Assembly (NCBI GenBank): GCA_009731375.1
Contig: BJOX01000219.1
Location: forward strand, 97,303-161,302
DNA length: 64,000 bases
Direction: 5' to 3'
From: Paulinella micropora
Lineage: Eukaryota; Cercozoa; Imbricatea; Euglyphida
The notes beneath the pieces are model-generated. The model was given only the letters and a program-made list of their open reading frames with translations. It was not told the DNA's origin and made no database searches. Positions within the stretch are counted from its first letter, which is position 1; every line of letters starts with the position of its first letter. A program made the position numbers and the translations under genes. Below are positions 20,477 through 33,089 of the stretch, one piece after another.

Positions 20477-20691
20477 TGAGAGAGAGAGAGAAAGAAAGAA
20501 AAAGATCGAGGGAGAGAGAGAGTGTGTGTGTGTGTGTAAGAGAAAGATAGATAGATAGAGAGAGAGTGAGAGAGATTGAGAGAAAGAGAGAGAAAGTTTT
20601 TTTTTTTAAGTGAAGCAATGAGAAAACAGAAAAACTTAATTTTTTTAATTTTATTTTCTCGCGCGGTATGTGTGTGTGTGTGTGTGTGTGT
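20310..20691. repeat. (GA)n and (GT)n microsatellites
   Basis: GA-rich DNA runs from 20410 to 20600 and a (GT)n run from 20669 to 20692. They separate the virus from the non-LTR retrotransposon copies. No gene is seen. Confidence 0.9.
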
Positions 20692-22650
20692 GTTTTTTTT
20701 TAAATACAGTAAGCAATGTTTAATTAGAAAGAGACGATATAAAAAAGAAGAGCCTTATTCAAAAGAATTAATTTTTTTAAGTAAGCAAGGTTTTTTCACA
20801 AGAAAATATTTTAATAATAATAAAACCTTGTTCAAATAATAGAGACTAATTTATAAATATTAATAGTTCTAGTCAGAGTGCTCATAATTTAAACTAGCTA
20901 TAGCTAAAAGCTAATTACTTAAATCGACGCGTTTCCCTGTATGGGAAAGCAGATGAGAGGCTGATAGCAAGTCTCTTGTGCTGTGGGAGTCTGTGCGGAT
21001 GTAGGCAGTTGGACTTCCTGAGTTGATGCATCCAGTTGATGTAATTCCAGCGATGGATTGCAAAGTGAAGAATAGTCTTAATCCGTAGAGCGTACGCTTG
21101 CGGACTGTAGATCGATGGCATGTAGAATACTGCACGCTCACTGATGTTCATCATGAAAACTTGAGCATGCGTTCCAAATCCACCGAAGCTAGACATGACA
21201 AAGGGGATGAATTCCGCGCCAGCCTGCTTACATCCTTCCGCGTGTTTGTTGATTTTTTCTGTTTCACGCTTCTCGATGGCAGCATTCAACTCGCGAATGG
21301 TATCTTCGACATAGGATGGAGCGATAGGGTTGCTGACTGCAAGATCAGTGTGAAGCTGTAGCGGAGAGGTAGTATTCGCAGAGGTGAAAACAGCGAGGTC
21401 GATTTATCGTTTCTCGTCATTGTAGTAACGAGGCTCGAGCTTTGCGTTCATCCCACCTACCTTTGAAACGTCCTCATGCAATAGCTTTACAAAACCATCA
21501 TGCTTGAGCTTAGCAGCAGAACCGCGCTTATGTGTGTATGTGTTGTCAGTGTGTGTTTCAAGCGCAGAGAGAGTGAGGAAGGTAGCTCTGCATTCGTAGC
21601 AAGCATAAGGTGGTAGCAGTTCTTTTGATAGGTCGACGAGGCAGGCACACCTTTGTCCCATGAGATCTCATGCCTGATCTTGAAGTACAAGGTATCTGTG
21701 GATGGGTGTGCATGTAAGAGCAAGGTTAGCGCCTTCAGCAAGTAGAGCGTTCTGACGTGCTCGTTCAACGTCGGGGACGTCACGTGCTCGCCAGTTCTCA
21801 AATCGCTGAAAGTTGTTCTGAGCAAGAAAGCATTTTTGTAATTTTCAAAAACGTAGAGCATATTTATCAACATCGGCACGAGCAGATAGGTATGGAGAGG
21901 AGGGGCAGAGCATAGTGTTGTATAAATGAGGGAAAAGAGAGAAGTAAATTCATCACAAAGGGGGAGTAGAGTGGTGATGAGGATGGAGAGGTTGATGCAG
22001 CCCGAGTGCTTTGTAACTGGGTTTTCATTCGCCTGAGCACGCAGTCGATCCAGAATAGACAGATTTCTAAGAAGAGAGGGAGACGGTTAGGATGATACTT
22101 ATTATCAGCATTGAAAAAGGATGCAGCATAGCTAGGATTCACTATCTCAAGCGCGGCCCAAATCCTGGGTACAGCGTCTGCAAGTGATGCAGCGTATGCG
22201 ATGGGGGCAAGAGCCTTAACATCAGACAATCCGAAGCCACATGAGTGTACAGGCAGGCAGGCTTGAGCAAGAACTGAGTTCTGCACGTCATCAGGTAGCG
22301 AGTGAAAGGCACCTGCATCTACACCAAAGACATGCAAGAATGTGTCGTGCACGTGATGATCGATCTGGTTGATGATGTTTGAGAAGAGAGATGTGGGGAT
22401 GGTGCGCATGAGATGAACAAGATAGCTGGGCAAGGTTTTGGATAAAGTGTGGTATGCAATTTGATGTTCCATTCTCTCATCTTTGAGAGCGTCAAAGACA
22501 GGTAAGATTTTGGATAATACGTCCTTAGATATCTCGTTCATCATCTTTTGCTTCCATTCGTCGTCCTTGAAGTCGCCAATTACGCCCTTGAGCGTCTTCG
22601 TCCACCCGTGCTTGATTGGTTTCCCATGTTCCGTAGCAAAATTGATAAGT
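20692..22650 (-). mobile_element. 5'-truncated non-LTR retrotransposon, family B copy 2
   Basis: This - strand copy starts inside the RT gene and runs to the same 3' end as copy 1: a conserved AAAC(C/A)TTGCTTACTGTA element followed by a poly(A). The coding parts are broken at about 21865, 21660 and 21400. They show the post-RT region (LPSYLVHLMRTIPTSLF, GFGLSDVKALAPIAYAAS), the zinc finger YACYECRATF and the final domain. 5' truncation is typical of target-primed reverse transcription. Confidence 0.75.
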
Positions 22651-22663
22651 GATTGTGGCGGTG

Positions 22664-22664
<1 letters not shown>

Positions 22665-22697
<33 letters not shown>

Positions 22698-25600
22698 TTT
22701 TTTTTTTACTTTTTTTTATTACAGTAAGCAAGGTTTAATGAGATAATAATAATAATCTAATAATAATATATAATTTTTTTTTCATTTCTGCTTGCTGCCT
22801 CCTACTTGCCCAAATGAGCTCAATGCGTCTCAAGCAGGCAGTTTTGAGTTCGATCACAACAGACAAGTGCTCGGTTCGAACCATTTCCACTGGTTGGAAG
22901 TCATCCCAAATATATCCTCAATTATAATGTATTGGCTGTGGCAGAACGGGTTACGGACAGCAACGTGAAAGTGATCTAAGTGGTCATAAAATGTGGGAAG
23001 CAACACAAGCCTCNNNNNNNNNNAGTGCGGCGTGTAGATCGATGGCATGTGAAAGGCTGCTTGCTCGCCAAGGTTCTTCATGAAGACTTGAGCATGCATT
23101 CCGAAACCACCGAAGCTAGACAAGACAAACAGGATAAATTCAGCGCCGGCTTGCCTGCATCCTTCCGCGTGTTTGTTGATTTTTTCGGCTTCACGCTTCT
23201 CGATGGCAGCATTGACGTCACGAATCGTATCTTCGACATAGGACGGAGCGATGGGGTTGGTGATGGCTAGATCAGTGTCAAGCTGTAGCTTGGAGGTAGT
23301 AGACGCAGAGGGAAAGATAGCAAGATCGACCCATCGTTTCTCATCGTTGTAGTAACGAGGCTCAAGCGTTGCATTCATTCCACCTACCTTAGACACATCC
23401 TCATACAATAGCTTTACAAGGCCATCGTGCTTGAGCTTGGCACCTGTTCCACGCTTGTGTGTGCATGTGTTGTCAGTGTGTGTTTCGAGTGCAGAAAGAG
23501 AGATGAATGTGTTTTTGCATTCGTAACAAGCATAAGGTCCTGGGTCGGGAGGCCGCTCTTTTGATTGGTCGACAAGGCCAGCGCGTCTCTGCCCCATGAG
23601 ATCCCATGCCTGATCTTTGAGAAGGAGATAAGAGTGTATGGGTGGGCAAGTAAGAGCGAGATTTGCTCCTTCAGCGAGTAAGGCATTCTGGCGGGCACGT
23701 TCTACATCAGGGACATCACGTGCTCGCCAGTTCTCGAAACGCTGAAAGTTGTGTTGTGCGAGGAAGCATTTTTGTAGTTTTGCAAATCGCATGGTGTAGG
23801 CGGGCAAATCAGCACGAGCAGTTAGAAAGGGACTCAGATCAGTGCAAGCATAGTGTTCAAAGAAAGAACTACAAGAAAGGTTATTGCTTTCGTTGCAGAG
23901 GGGAAGGAGAGTGGTGATAGGGATAGGAAGCTTGGCGCCTCTCGGGAACTTGGTCACTGGGTTGTTATTTGCCTGAGCGCGCAGCCGATCTAGAGTGGGA
24001 AGAGCTTCTAAGAACAGAGGAAGAGGGGGAGGATGATATTTCTCAACACTCAAGGTATTCACTACATATTCAGGGTTGACTATCTTGAAAGCTTCCCAGA
24101 TCCTGGGTGCAGCATCAGCAAGTGATGCTGCGTAGGCGATAGGGGCGAGAGCTTTGACGTCAGATAAACCGAAGCCGCAGGAGTGTNNNNNNNNNNAGCA
24201 GTAGTGTGTGGGGAGGCATGCTTGAGTGCGAACAGATGCCTGCACATCATCGGGCAGTGAATGAAATGCACTTGCATCTACTCCGAAGACATGCAGAAAA
24301 GTGTCATGCATGTGTTGATCGATTTGGTTGATGATGTTGGTAAAGAGAGAAGTAGGTATGGTGCGCATGACATGAACAAGGTAGCTGGGAAGTGTTTTGG
24401 ATAGAGTGTGGTATGCAATTTGATGTGGCATGCGCTCGTCCTTGAGAGCTTCGAAGACAGGTGTGATTTTTGATAGTACGTCCTTGGATATCTCATTCAT
24501 CATTTCTTGCTTCCATTCGTCATCGTTGAAGTTGCCGATCACACCCTTGAGCGTCTTTGTCCATCCGCGCGTGATTGGCTTTTGATGCTCGGCTGCAAAG
24601 TCAATGAGTGACTGTGGCGGCGGAGCACGTGACGGCCAGAGGATGCATTCGATGGTGAAGTTGAGATCATAAGGCTTGTTGGCGATGAATTTTCTGGTAG
24701 CAGTGACGACCGATTCCGTATCAGTGCCTACGAAGTGGAAATTGCAAGCGTACGATACACATTCAGCCTCGGTGTACTCAAGCGCTTTCTCAGTAAGGTC
24801 GATCATGGAGTTGCACGCAAGAAGCATAGATAGTGAGCAACCTTGGTTGCATCCATCGTTGTGGCCCATGCCAATGTGCGGTTTGCCTGATTGATCTTTG
24901 TAAACAATCCATGTTTCCACGTCGTTGCCTTACTGCAGGTCGATGCAACCGTAGTGGTATTTGAGCTTCTCTTGACTGTATGCGGCCTGGAGCATTGCTT
25001 TTCTTTCTCTGCTGTTGAAAAAGTTCGCAGCGTCCAGGATAATACAGGCAGGAGAGAGAGGGGTGGCAGGACGAGAAGGAGTGGGAGGGCAGGCGGCAGG
25101 ACAGGATAGGATGGATTGGATAGTGAGGATGGCTGCTTGATTTCCACCATTTTGACCAACTGCATATTGTGTGCGGTGGAGGATGTTGCTTTTACCTGGT
25201 ACTCGGTCGTGCTTAATGGTGATAGCACGATCTACGATAGAAAGAAAGCTGATTCCCCACGAGAGTGGTCTCAGCTTTTCTTTCTTTTCATTATACTATT
25301 TTCCCATTCCGTCTCGAACACGTAGGTGTGGTCTTGTCATAGCGGGGACGTTGTTGTGAGGGAGGTGAGAAAGGAGGATGATAATACAATCCTTGGAGTT
25401 AGGATCGTCGAGGAGATAGAGGAGGAGTTTAGGCGTCCACCCATAAATGTCTCTAAGATTATCGCGCTGGAGCTGAGATATGGCCGCCCGTACATTTTCT
25501 TCTTCAATTTTCACCATTACCACACTAGGTGGGTTTGGTAAAGCGGCACTGTTTGAGTCTGCTGCTCGCTTCAGCAACTTTTGAAGAAGCTTTTGTTGTA

Positions 25601-26900
25601 TTTTTGAGTCAGTGATATCCGCAGGCACATCCAGGCTAGTAATCTTATCAGACTTATGAGTTTTGTTGCTTTTGGTGATTCTGATAATATTCCTTATCAG
25701 TCTATCCTTGGGGTCGAGGTTGGGCTGTCGGTCGTCTTCTGCAGGAGGAGATGGCATGCTGGCGGTGGATATTGATGCGGGCATGTTGATGCGTTGAAGT
25801 TGTGCTTGTATCTTCTTTCTTGGTCTGCGTCTTGACAACTGGAGTGCTAATGATGGGAACGCAAGAAATGCGAGGATTGCATTGTGTAGCGTCTCGTCGT
25901 CGGTCACACCAGCATCCCATCTGCTCAAAGCACTAGATAGTGGTTTGATGATGTTGTTGTGCGAAGAGATTTGAAAGATGTGTTGCGGATCAATAGCTAG
26001 TGATTCCCAGGTGGGGTGTGTTGCAATGCATGGAAACATTTCAAGGACAGCTGAGCCATCATCAAGATCAGGGCCGGAGCGGGGGTCATGGTCAGGAGGA
26101 ATAGAAGTGCAAGATGATGTGGCAGATAATGATATAGAAGGAGAGAGAGCAATGGGTTGTGAGAGCAGAGGGGTATGTACATGTTGTGCAATGTGTGCAT
26201 TAGATGCTGCAGGTGGTGTGTGTGGTGAAAGGGGAGAGAGAGATAGCTGAGTAGAGGGAGTGGCTTCGGGTTCTGGCGAGTCATTAACATCCTGAGTAGT
26301 AGCCTGAGAGATAGAAGGAGGGAAAGAGAGAGAAATAGATGGTGAATTAGGTGGAGATAGAGTGGGAGCACATGCACCAGGGCTGATCATGAGGGGGTGA
26401 TTAGGTGCACAAGGTGCAGGACGAGGAGAGGGAAGAAGAATGGGAGAGAGAAGAGTGAAGAATAGGAGAAAGAGAGAGAGAGGGGTGCAATGTGTGTCAA
26501 GAGAGAGGGAAAGTGCAGCAGTACAAGTACTAGTGCTAGTGGTGAGAGGGTGTGAGGAGAGAGAGAGAGAGTTGTTGGTAGCATGGGCATGATCAAGTGC
26601 TGCAAGCTTGGCTAGCTTGGCTGCTTTAGTTGATCCTTTAGGGCGTCCTCGTCGTTCAACTTTATCAGCGTCGTCAGTAGCTTTGCGCTTCTTGGATGCC
26701 TTTGCCTTCGGTTTCTTTGGAGGGTGGATGGGTTGGTCGGCTGGTGAGAAAGACAGGAGAACGGAGGCAGTGCGCTTTCTCTTCTTCTGACCTGTGCTGG
26801 AAGTAGATATGGCATTGATAGTGATAGCAGGGATAGCATGGTGTTGAATGTGAGAGTGAGTTGTCTGAGATGTAGGTGTGTGAGAGAGATGAGATTGAGG
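22665..26900 (-). mobile_element. non-LTR retrotransposon, family B copy 1
   Basis: The - strand element runs from the gap at 26900 to a poly(A) at 22692-22665, preceded by an AATAAA. It carries a long N-terminal Ser/Pro-rich region with an AT-hook, an RT and a C-terminal endonuclease-like part. Two 10-N gaps (23014-23023, 24187-24196) and frameshifts near 25300 and 25020 break the reading frame. The 5' end is lost in the 344-bp gap at 26901-27244. Confidence 0.75.
22854..26880 (-). pseudogene. RT/endonuclease polyprotein of family B
   Basis: In order: a low-complexity N-terminal region with an AT-hook (RRGRPKGSTK, near 26650); a pre-RT segment ending YGWTPKLLLYL; RT motif A as ACIILDAANFFN near 25045; motif B as GCNQGCSLSMLL near 24835; and a region CNFHFVGTDTES where motif C is expected. 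A thumb-like part with GFGLSDVKALAPIAYAASLA follows. Then comes a C2H2-like finger (CYECKNTF, HTDNTCTH), and last a segment with DLAITNPIAPS and REAEKINKHAEGCRQAG, which may be a PD-(D/E)xK-like endonuclease. Motif C lacks the usual adjacent Asp pair. Confidence 0.65.
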
Positions 26901-27244
26901 NNNNNNNNNNNNNNNNNNNNNNNNNNNNNNNNNNNNNNNNNNNNNNNNNNNNNNNNNNNNNNNNNNNNNNNNNNNNNNNNNNNNNNNNNNNNNNNNNNNN
27001 NNNNNNNNNNNNNNNNNNNNNNNNNNNNNNNNNNNNNNNNNNNNNNNNNNNNNNNNNNNNNNNNNNNNNNNNNNNNNNNNNNNNNNNNNNNNNNNNNNNN
27101 NNNNNNNNNNNNNNNNNNNNNNNNNNNNNNNNNNNNNNNNNNNNNNNNNNNNNNNNNNNNNNNNNNNNNNNNNNNNNNNNNNNNNNNNNNNNNNNNNNNN
27201 NNNNNNNNNNNNNNNNNNNNNNNNNNNNNNNNNNNNNNNNNNNN
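26901..27244. other. assembly gap
   Basis: 344 N separate two different non-LTR families on the same strand. Confidence 1.
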
Positions 27245-28620
27245 TTTTTTTCGCGCGGTAAATTAGTATTATATATATATGTAATGATTGTTCTTGGTGT
27301 TTTAGTAAGTATGTCATTAATGCTTTTTTGAAAATATTACTTGATTTTTCGTCTGTTATTTCTTTTGGGATTGATTTCCATTGATGTGCAAAGATCTTAG
27401 TAAGGTTTGGATCTTTGTGGTTGACAAAGAGGCTGCTTTTGGTTGAGCGTCGTGTTTTGTATGAGTGGATGGTGTTGATAGGGCCAAAGGTGTTGTTGTG
27501 GAGTGGTCTGTTGAGGTTTTTTTTGGGGTAGATGAAAGGGTGATTTTCTATACATACACGGATGGTACAGAGGCGGGTGATGTCAAGCAGTTGGAGTTCG
27601 TCTAGGAGTGGTTTCGTGTGTGCTCGGTAGTGTGTTTTAGCAATTATTCTGATTATTTTTTTGTGGATTTTTATGAGTGGTTGTATATATTTCTTTTTGT
27701 TGTTATGGGTCCCCCAGATGGAGATATTTTGTATGAGGTGTGGGTATATATGTGCATAATATAGTTGTTTCATTGTTTTGTGTCTAGGAATTTTTGGCGT
27801 ATAGTAAGGAGTTGATAGTGCGGATTATGTTGTTGATTTGTTGGTTATATTTTAGGTTATGTTATGCCTAGGAGTTTTGCTTGTTTGAATTATTCGAGGG
27901 TATGGTTGTATATGTTCATTGTGATGTCTTGATTTGTTTTGTGGAAAATTGTATATGTTGTTTTTGTTGGGTTTGGTAGTAGGTTGTTGGAGTGGAAGTA
28001 GTTTACTAGCTTTGTTATTTCTGTTTGTGTTTTTTCTTGTAGGTTTTTAGGGTTTTTAGCTGTTATTATAAGTGTAGTGTCGTCTGCGTATGTGTATACT
28101 GTTCCTTGTTGTATAATATTGATGATATCATTTATATAGAGTAAGAAGAAGGTGGTGGAGAGTGTGCTGCCTTGTGGGATGCCATGTGTGATGGTGCGCT
28201 TGTGGGATTTGGCATACTGTGTGTGGAACTCTTGGATGCAATTCGAGAAGTAGGATGCAAAGAACTGGAATGTACCTTCATTGAAATTAAAATTTCGTCG
28301 AAGTTTGTCTAGTAGCTTTGAATGCTCTACTGTGTCATATGCTTTTGAGAGGTCTACGTACAGTGCTAGTACTAGTTCTTCCTTGTCTTTATGTTTTTGT
28401 ATTTGGTTTATTATAGTTTGGATTGTCATGATTGTGCTTGAATTAGGTCGGAAAGCGTATTATGTATGTGATATTATGTTATGTTTAGTTAAGTGATCCA
28501 TTATTTGTGTATTTGTTATTGTGTTGAATACTTTAGCTATTACTGGTCTGTAATTGTCTGGCGTGCTTGCGTCGCTGGCTTTGTATAGTTCTATTACTTT
28601 CATTATTTTAAGGGCGTCTG
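27245..28620 (-). pseudogene. Jockey/RTE-like RT, family A, 5'-truncated
   Basis: The RT has NYRPVIAKVFNTI near 28550, LYVDLSKAYDTVEH (motif A) near 28350, THGIPQGSTLS (motif B) near 28180 and YADDTTLII (motif C) near 28090. The thumb and C-terminal part follow (YYAHIYPHLIQNISIWG, RIIAKTHYRAHTKPLL). These are ordinary catalytic motifs, unlike family B. An in-frame TAA lies near 28470, just before YAFRPNSST, and there is a frame change near 27880-27775. The 5' side is replaced by (CT)n DNA; the 3' side runs into the gap. Confidence 0.8.
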
Positions 28621-28639
28621 GGTAGTTCTATTACTTTCA

Positions 28640-28652
28640 TTGTTTCAAGTGC

Positions 28653-28713
<61 letters not shown>

Positions 28714-28808
28714 ACACACACACTCACTCTCACTCACTCACACACACTCTCTCTCTCTCTGTCACTCACACACACTCTCTCTCTCTCTCTGTCTCTTTCT
28801 TTCTTTCT

Positions 28809-28873
<65 letters not shown>

Positions 28874-28884
28874 GCTCTCTCTCG

Positions 28885-28919
<35 letters not shown>

Positions 28920-29029
28920 GCTCTCGCTCTCGCTCTCGCTCTCGCGCTCTCTCTCTTTCTCTCTCTTTCTCTCTCTTTCTCTCTCTCTTTCTCTCTCTCT
29001 CTTTCTCTTTCTCTCTCTTTCTCTGTCTC

Positions 29030-29060
<31 letters not shown>

Positions 29061-29275
29061 CTTTCTCTCTCTCTTTCTCTCTCTCTCTTTCTCCCTCTCT
29101 TTCTTTCTCTCTTTCTCTCCCTCTCTCTCCCTCTTTCTCCCTCTTTCTCCCTCTTTCTCCCTCTTTTTCTCTCTTTTTTTTTATTCATTCTTCTTCTTCA
29201 TTGCTGGGAAGGCAATCTTACCATAGGACTCCAGGAACGTCCATGTGAATAGTCTAACTAGTAATGAATATCTTC

Positions 29276-29307
<32 letters not shown>

Positions 29308-29624
29308 CTCCTCCTCCTCCTCCTCCTCCTCCTCCTCCCCTCATCCTCTTCCTCCCCTCCTCCTCCTCCTCCTTCTTCTTCTTCTTCTTCTTCTTCTTCT
29401 TCTTCTTCTTCTTCTTCTTCTTCTTCCTCTTCCTCCTCCTCCTCCTTCCTCCTCCTTTTCTTCTTCTTCTTCTTCCTTTTCCTCTCTTCTCTTCTTCTTC
29501 TTCTTCTTCTTCTTCTTCCTCTTCCTCTATCATCTTCTAATCATCTTCTACTCTTCTATCATCATTATCATCATCAGCATCATCATCATCTTCTTCTTCT
29601 TCTTCTTGTATCATCATCATCATC

Positions 29625-29657
<33 letters not shown>

Positions 29658-29743
29658 GTCTTCTTCTTCTTCTTCTTCTTCTTCTTCTTGTTCTTCTTCT
29701 CCTTCTTCTTCTTCTTCTTCTTCTTCTTCTTCTTCTTCTTCTT

Positions 29744-29798
<55 letters not shown>

Positions 29799-30167
29799 TT
29801 CTACTACTACTTCTACTTCTACTTCTACTTCCACTTCTACTTCTACTTCTACTTCTACTTCTACTTTTACTTCTACTTCTTCTTCTTCTTCTTCTTCTTT
29901 TCTTCTTTTCTTCTTTTCTTCTTCTTCTTCTTCTTTTTCTTCTTTTTCTTCTTTTTCTTCTTTCTTCTTTTCTTCTTTTTCTTCTTCTTCTTCTTCTTCT
30001 TCTTCTTTCAGATAACAATTTCAATGGGAATCAAGGGAGGTCCACGTGAAAAGTAAAGGTGGCACACACAAACATACACACACAAACATACACACACAAA
30101 CATACACACACACGCACACACACACATTCACACACACACACACACACAGTTCTCTCTCTCTTATATA

Positions 30168-30198
<31 letters not shown>

Positions 30199-30231
30199 GT
30201 ATGTTTGTGTGTGTATGTATGTATATACATG

Positions 30232-30265
<34 letters not shown>

Positions 30266-30408
30266 TGTTATGTATGTATGTATGTATGTATGTATATATA
30301 TATGTATACTCAACTATTACTAACTACTGTTTCTATTTCTCTACAACTAAAACTACAGTGCTTTACTCTTGCTTCTACTACTTCTCTACAGTTATTACCA
30401 TAGCGCAG

Positions 30409-30478
<70 letters not shown>

Positions 30479-30585
30479 CCTGCTGCTGCTGCTGCTGCTG
30501 CTACTACTACTACTACTACCACTACTACTACTGTTGCTAGTACTATTGCTACTTCCACTGCTACCTACTGCTACTGCTACTAATA

Positions 30586-30637
<52 letters not shown>

Positions 30638-30818
30638 GAGAGAGATGGAGGGAGGGAGGGAGGGAGAGAGAGAGAAAAAAAGAGAGGGGGGGGGGGGGGG
30701 AGAAAGAGAGAGGGAAAGAGAGAGAGAGAGAGAGAGAGCGAGACAGAGAGACAGACAGAGAGAGAGAGAGACAGAGAGAGAGAGAGAGACACACACACAG
30801 ACAAACAGACAGACAGAC

Positions 30819-30855
<37 letters not shown>

Positions 30856-30920
30856 TGTGTGTGTGTGTGCATGTGTATGTGTGTGTTAGTGTTTGTGTGT
30901 GTGTGTGTGTGAGAGAGAGA

Positions 30921-30962
<42 letters not shown>

Positions 30963-31000
30963 TTTACTTGTGTGGCAAGCAGGTCAGGCTTGGTTTCTTA
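28640..31000. repeat. 2.3 kb of mixed microsatellites
   Basis: In order: (CT)n with CA islands at 28655-29175; (TTC)n, (TCA)n and (TAC)n at 29269-30008; (CA)n, (TA)n and (GTAT)n at 30061-30305; (TAC)n and (TGC)n at 30408-30560; (TA)n at 30588-30634; and (GA)n with (GT)n at 30637-30960. Open frames here are low-complexity artefacts. No gene is seen. Confidence 0.95.
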
Positions 31001-31481
31001 TGGGCATCACGGGTCTGGAGGGCTACATGGCTCACGTAATCGTTTTCTTTGTCCTCCTGAATTTTACCATTACTTCCCTGAGTTCTTTGCCCCCGCAAGC
31101 TTTCAGACCCAGTCTTTGTCTTTCTTGCCGTCAGTATAACATTGCATTTCACCATTGGCAGCCACGATGATCTTGCTGCCTAGACAATTTCGTTACGTCA
31201 CCAATCCTCCTCCTTCCCTTCTACTTATTTCTTTTCGAGCTCGGAGGGCACAAGGACAGGTTGCAACGCAGCTGGCTGTGGCTTGCAGAGTGGTGGGGGG
31301 CGCCAGGTTGTTCTGGGGCAGGCAGCGGCTGGGCATCGCGCGCAGGTGCGGCAGCTTTGGAACACCCTGTGCAGGTGCAAATATGTATGCATATGCTTGT
31401 GAACGTATATGATTGTGAAGAAATGTACGAATCTGTGTATCTACGTATAATCTGTATGTATGTATCTATGTCTGCAGCGTC

Positions 31482-31718
31482 TTGTCGGGCCGGTCCGCGC
31501 GCTGCTGCGCCGCCTCGCCCGCTTGCACGTGTTCTGCGCTGTGCCGCTCCGCGCACCTGGTGCTGAGCTACGTGTGGGGCCTGCAGTACACGCGGCTGTG
31601 CGTGGTGCTGGACGGCCACTCCTGCCTGTACTGGGTGGTCCAGCTGCGAGAAGCGCGCATGCTGGGCCCTAATCTGCTTGCGGGGCAGCAGATCCATTAC
31701 ACGCGCTGCTGGCTGCAG
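31482..31718 (+). CDS. ASTE1-like nuclease, N-terminal exon
   Basis: The exon has RLCVVLDGHSCLYWVV, corresponding to the first conserved Asp-containing strand of XPG/FEN1-family nucleases. NLLAGQQIHYTRCWLQ follows in the position of the GG-x-Y-x-x-Y region typical of Asteroid homologues. The exon ends in CAG|GTCAAA at 31718, phase 0. It may begin at the CAG near 31480 or further upstream. ASTE1-like proteins are XPG-related and linked to DNA end processing in animals. The host protein role is inferred from family. Confidence 0.6.
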
Positions 31719-31768
31719 GTCAAAACGCCCTGTCAAAACATCCTGCCCTCCTCATCGCACCAACAACC

Positions 31769-31805
<37 letters not shown>

Positions 31806-32182
31806 ACCACACCCCCCCACCCCCCCCCCCCCNNNNNNNNNNCCCCCCCCCTTTTTTTTCTTCTTTTTTTTGGCCTTTTCCTTTAGCAGTGCACACACAC
31901 CTAAATCCGTTGCTCAAATCCATCTACAAATGCAGTCCTTTCTCTGTGCGTTGATGCCGGTCTGCTTGCTTTTGATTTAGTGTGGCTCCGCTGCTTGCAT
32001 GCTTGCTTGGTGTCCCTTTTGTGCAAGCCTGCCCGCTGCGTCTTGTGCTGCACATGTATTGTTGGCAATCGGGCGGCGCGGTGACGTGGGGACGATTCTC
32101 ATAATTATAATTATTTTCGTCGATTTTCACGGGAATAGTGGTCAAATCGCACGACGCTGGGCTGCGTGGTGGCTGTGGGCAG

Positions 32183-32250
32183 CTGGTGCGGCACCTGCGG
32201 GGTCTGGGTCTGGAGCCGCTGGTGGTGTTTGACGGGCCGCGGCCCCTAAG
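32183..32250 (+). CDS. ASTE1-like nuclease, short exon
   Basis: The exon encodes LVRHLRGLGLEPLVVFDG plus five residues, matching the second conserved Asp strand (VVFDG) of the XPG N-region. It starts after GTGGGCAG (acceptor, 32182) in phase 0 and ends CCTAAG|GTCTGC at 32250 in phase 2. The splice phases on both sides match the neighbouring exons, which supports one gene. Confidence 0.6.
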
Positions 32251-32310
32251 GTCTGCACGGTTGTCTGTTGCCACGTGTACATGTCTGTTGTATCTGTTGT
32301 GTGCGCGCAG

Positions 32311-32960
32311 CAAACGCGCCACACACATAGCGCGCGCGCAGCAGCAACACCGCGCGCTGCTGGCCAGCTGGCAGCACGCACTGGAGAATGGGGCCAACGA
32401 CGCTGCACAGCCCGCCGTGAACCTGCTGCCCTGTCTGGCACTGGAGCTGGCGCAGGCTGCGCTCGGGGCGCTGGGCGTGGAGTGGCACGTGGCGGACGGC
32501 GAGGGTGACTGGGAGGCTGCACAACTCTGCCTGACACGGCAGGGGCTAGGCGTGGTGGCTCGCGACAATGACTATTTCGCCATACCGGTGCCCTATTTGC
32601 CGCTGCCGCAGCTGGCTCTGGACTTTTCGCAACCGCGCTTCTCTCGAGCGGTGCTCTATCCAGCAGACAGCCTAGCCACCGCACTGTCCCTCCAGCCTGC
32701 GCTGTTGCCCGTGCTTTCCTGCTTGCTGGGCAACGACCTGACGCTGCCCGCCGCGCCCTGGCTGGAGAGCTTCCACACGCGGCTCCTCAGGACACGCAGC
32801 AACAAGCAGGGCGCAGCCAAAACCAACAAAAAGCGCCAGAAGGGTCTATCTTCGTCGCGGGCGCACTTGGTGGAGAGGATGGCCGAGATCCTACAGGCGG
32901 CTTTCAGCGCGCTCCTTCTCCAGCCCTACCAGTCCCATGCGGTACTGCTCCCTATTTACC
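32311..32960 (+). CDS. ASTE1-like nuclease, core exon
   Basis: The exon starts after GCGCGCAG in phase 2 with SKRATHIARAQQQ. It has ALGVEWHVADGEGDWEAA, the position of the acidic XPG-I site where classic enzymes have two Glu; here one Glu and two Asp are near. VVARDNDYFAIPV matches the SxDSDF motif. ALLPVLSCLLGNDLTLP is the LLxGND strand usual in ASTE1. The 3' border is uncertain; 32960 is a guess, because the frame stays open to 33088 without clear homology. Confidence 0.65.
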
Positions 32961-33089
32961 CACCCGACCCCACCCGATGGCCTCTCTTCTTGGGGAAGAG
33001 CCTTGCTCGATTTTTGTGCTCTTTTCCTCGCAAAGATTTTTTCATGGTAGTGATGCGTGCAATTTATCATTCTCTTGTCCTAAAGTAGC

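Noticed and set aside
29245-30050. Long poly-Ser, poly-Leu and poly-Phe frames
   Set aside because: They come from (TTC)n and related trinucleotide repeats that are open in every frame.
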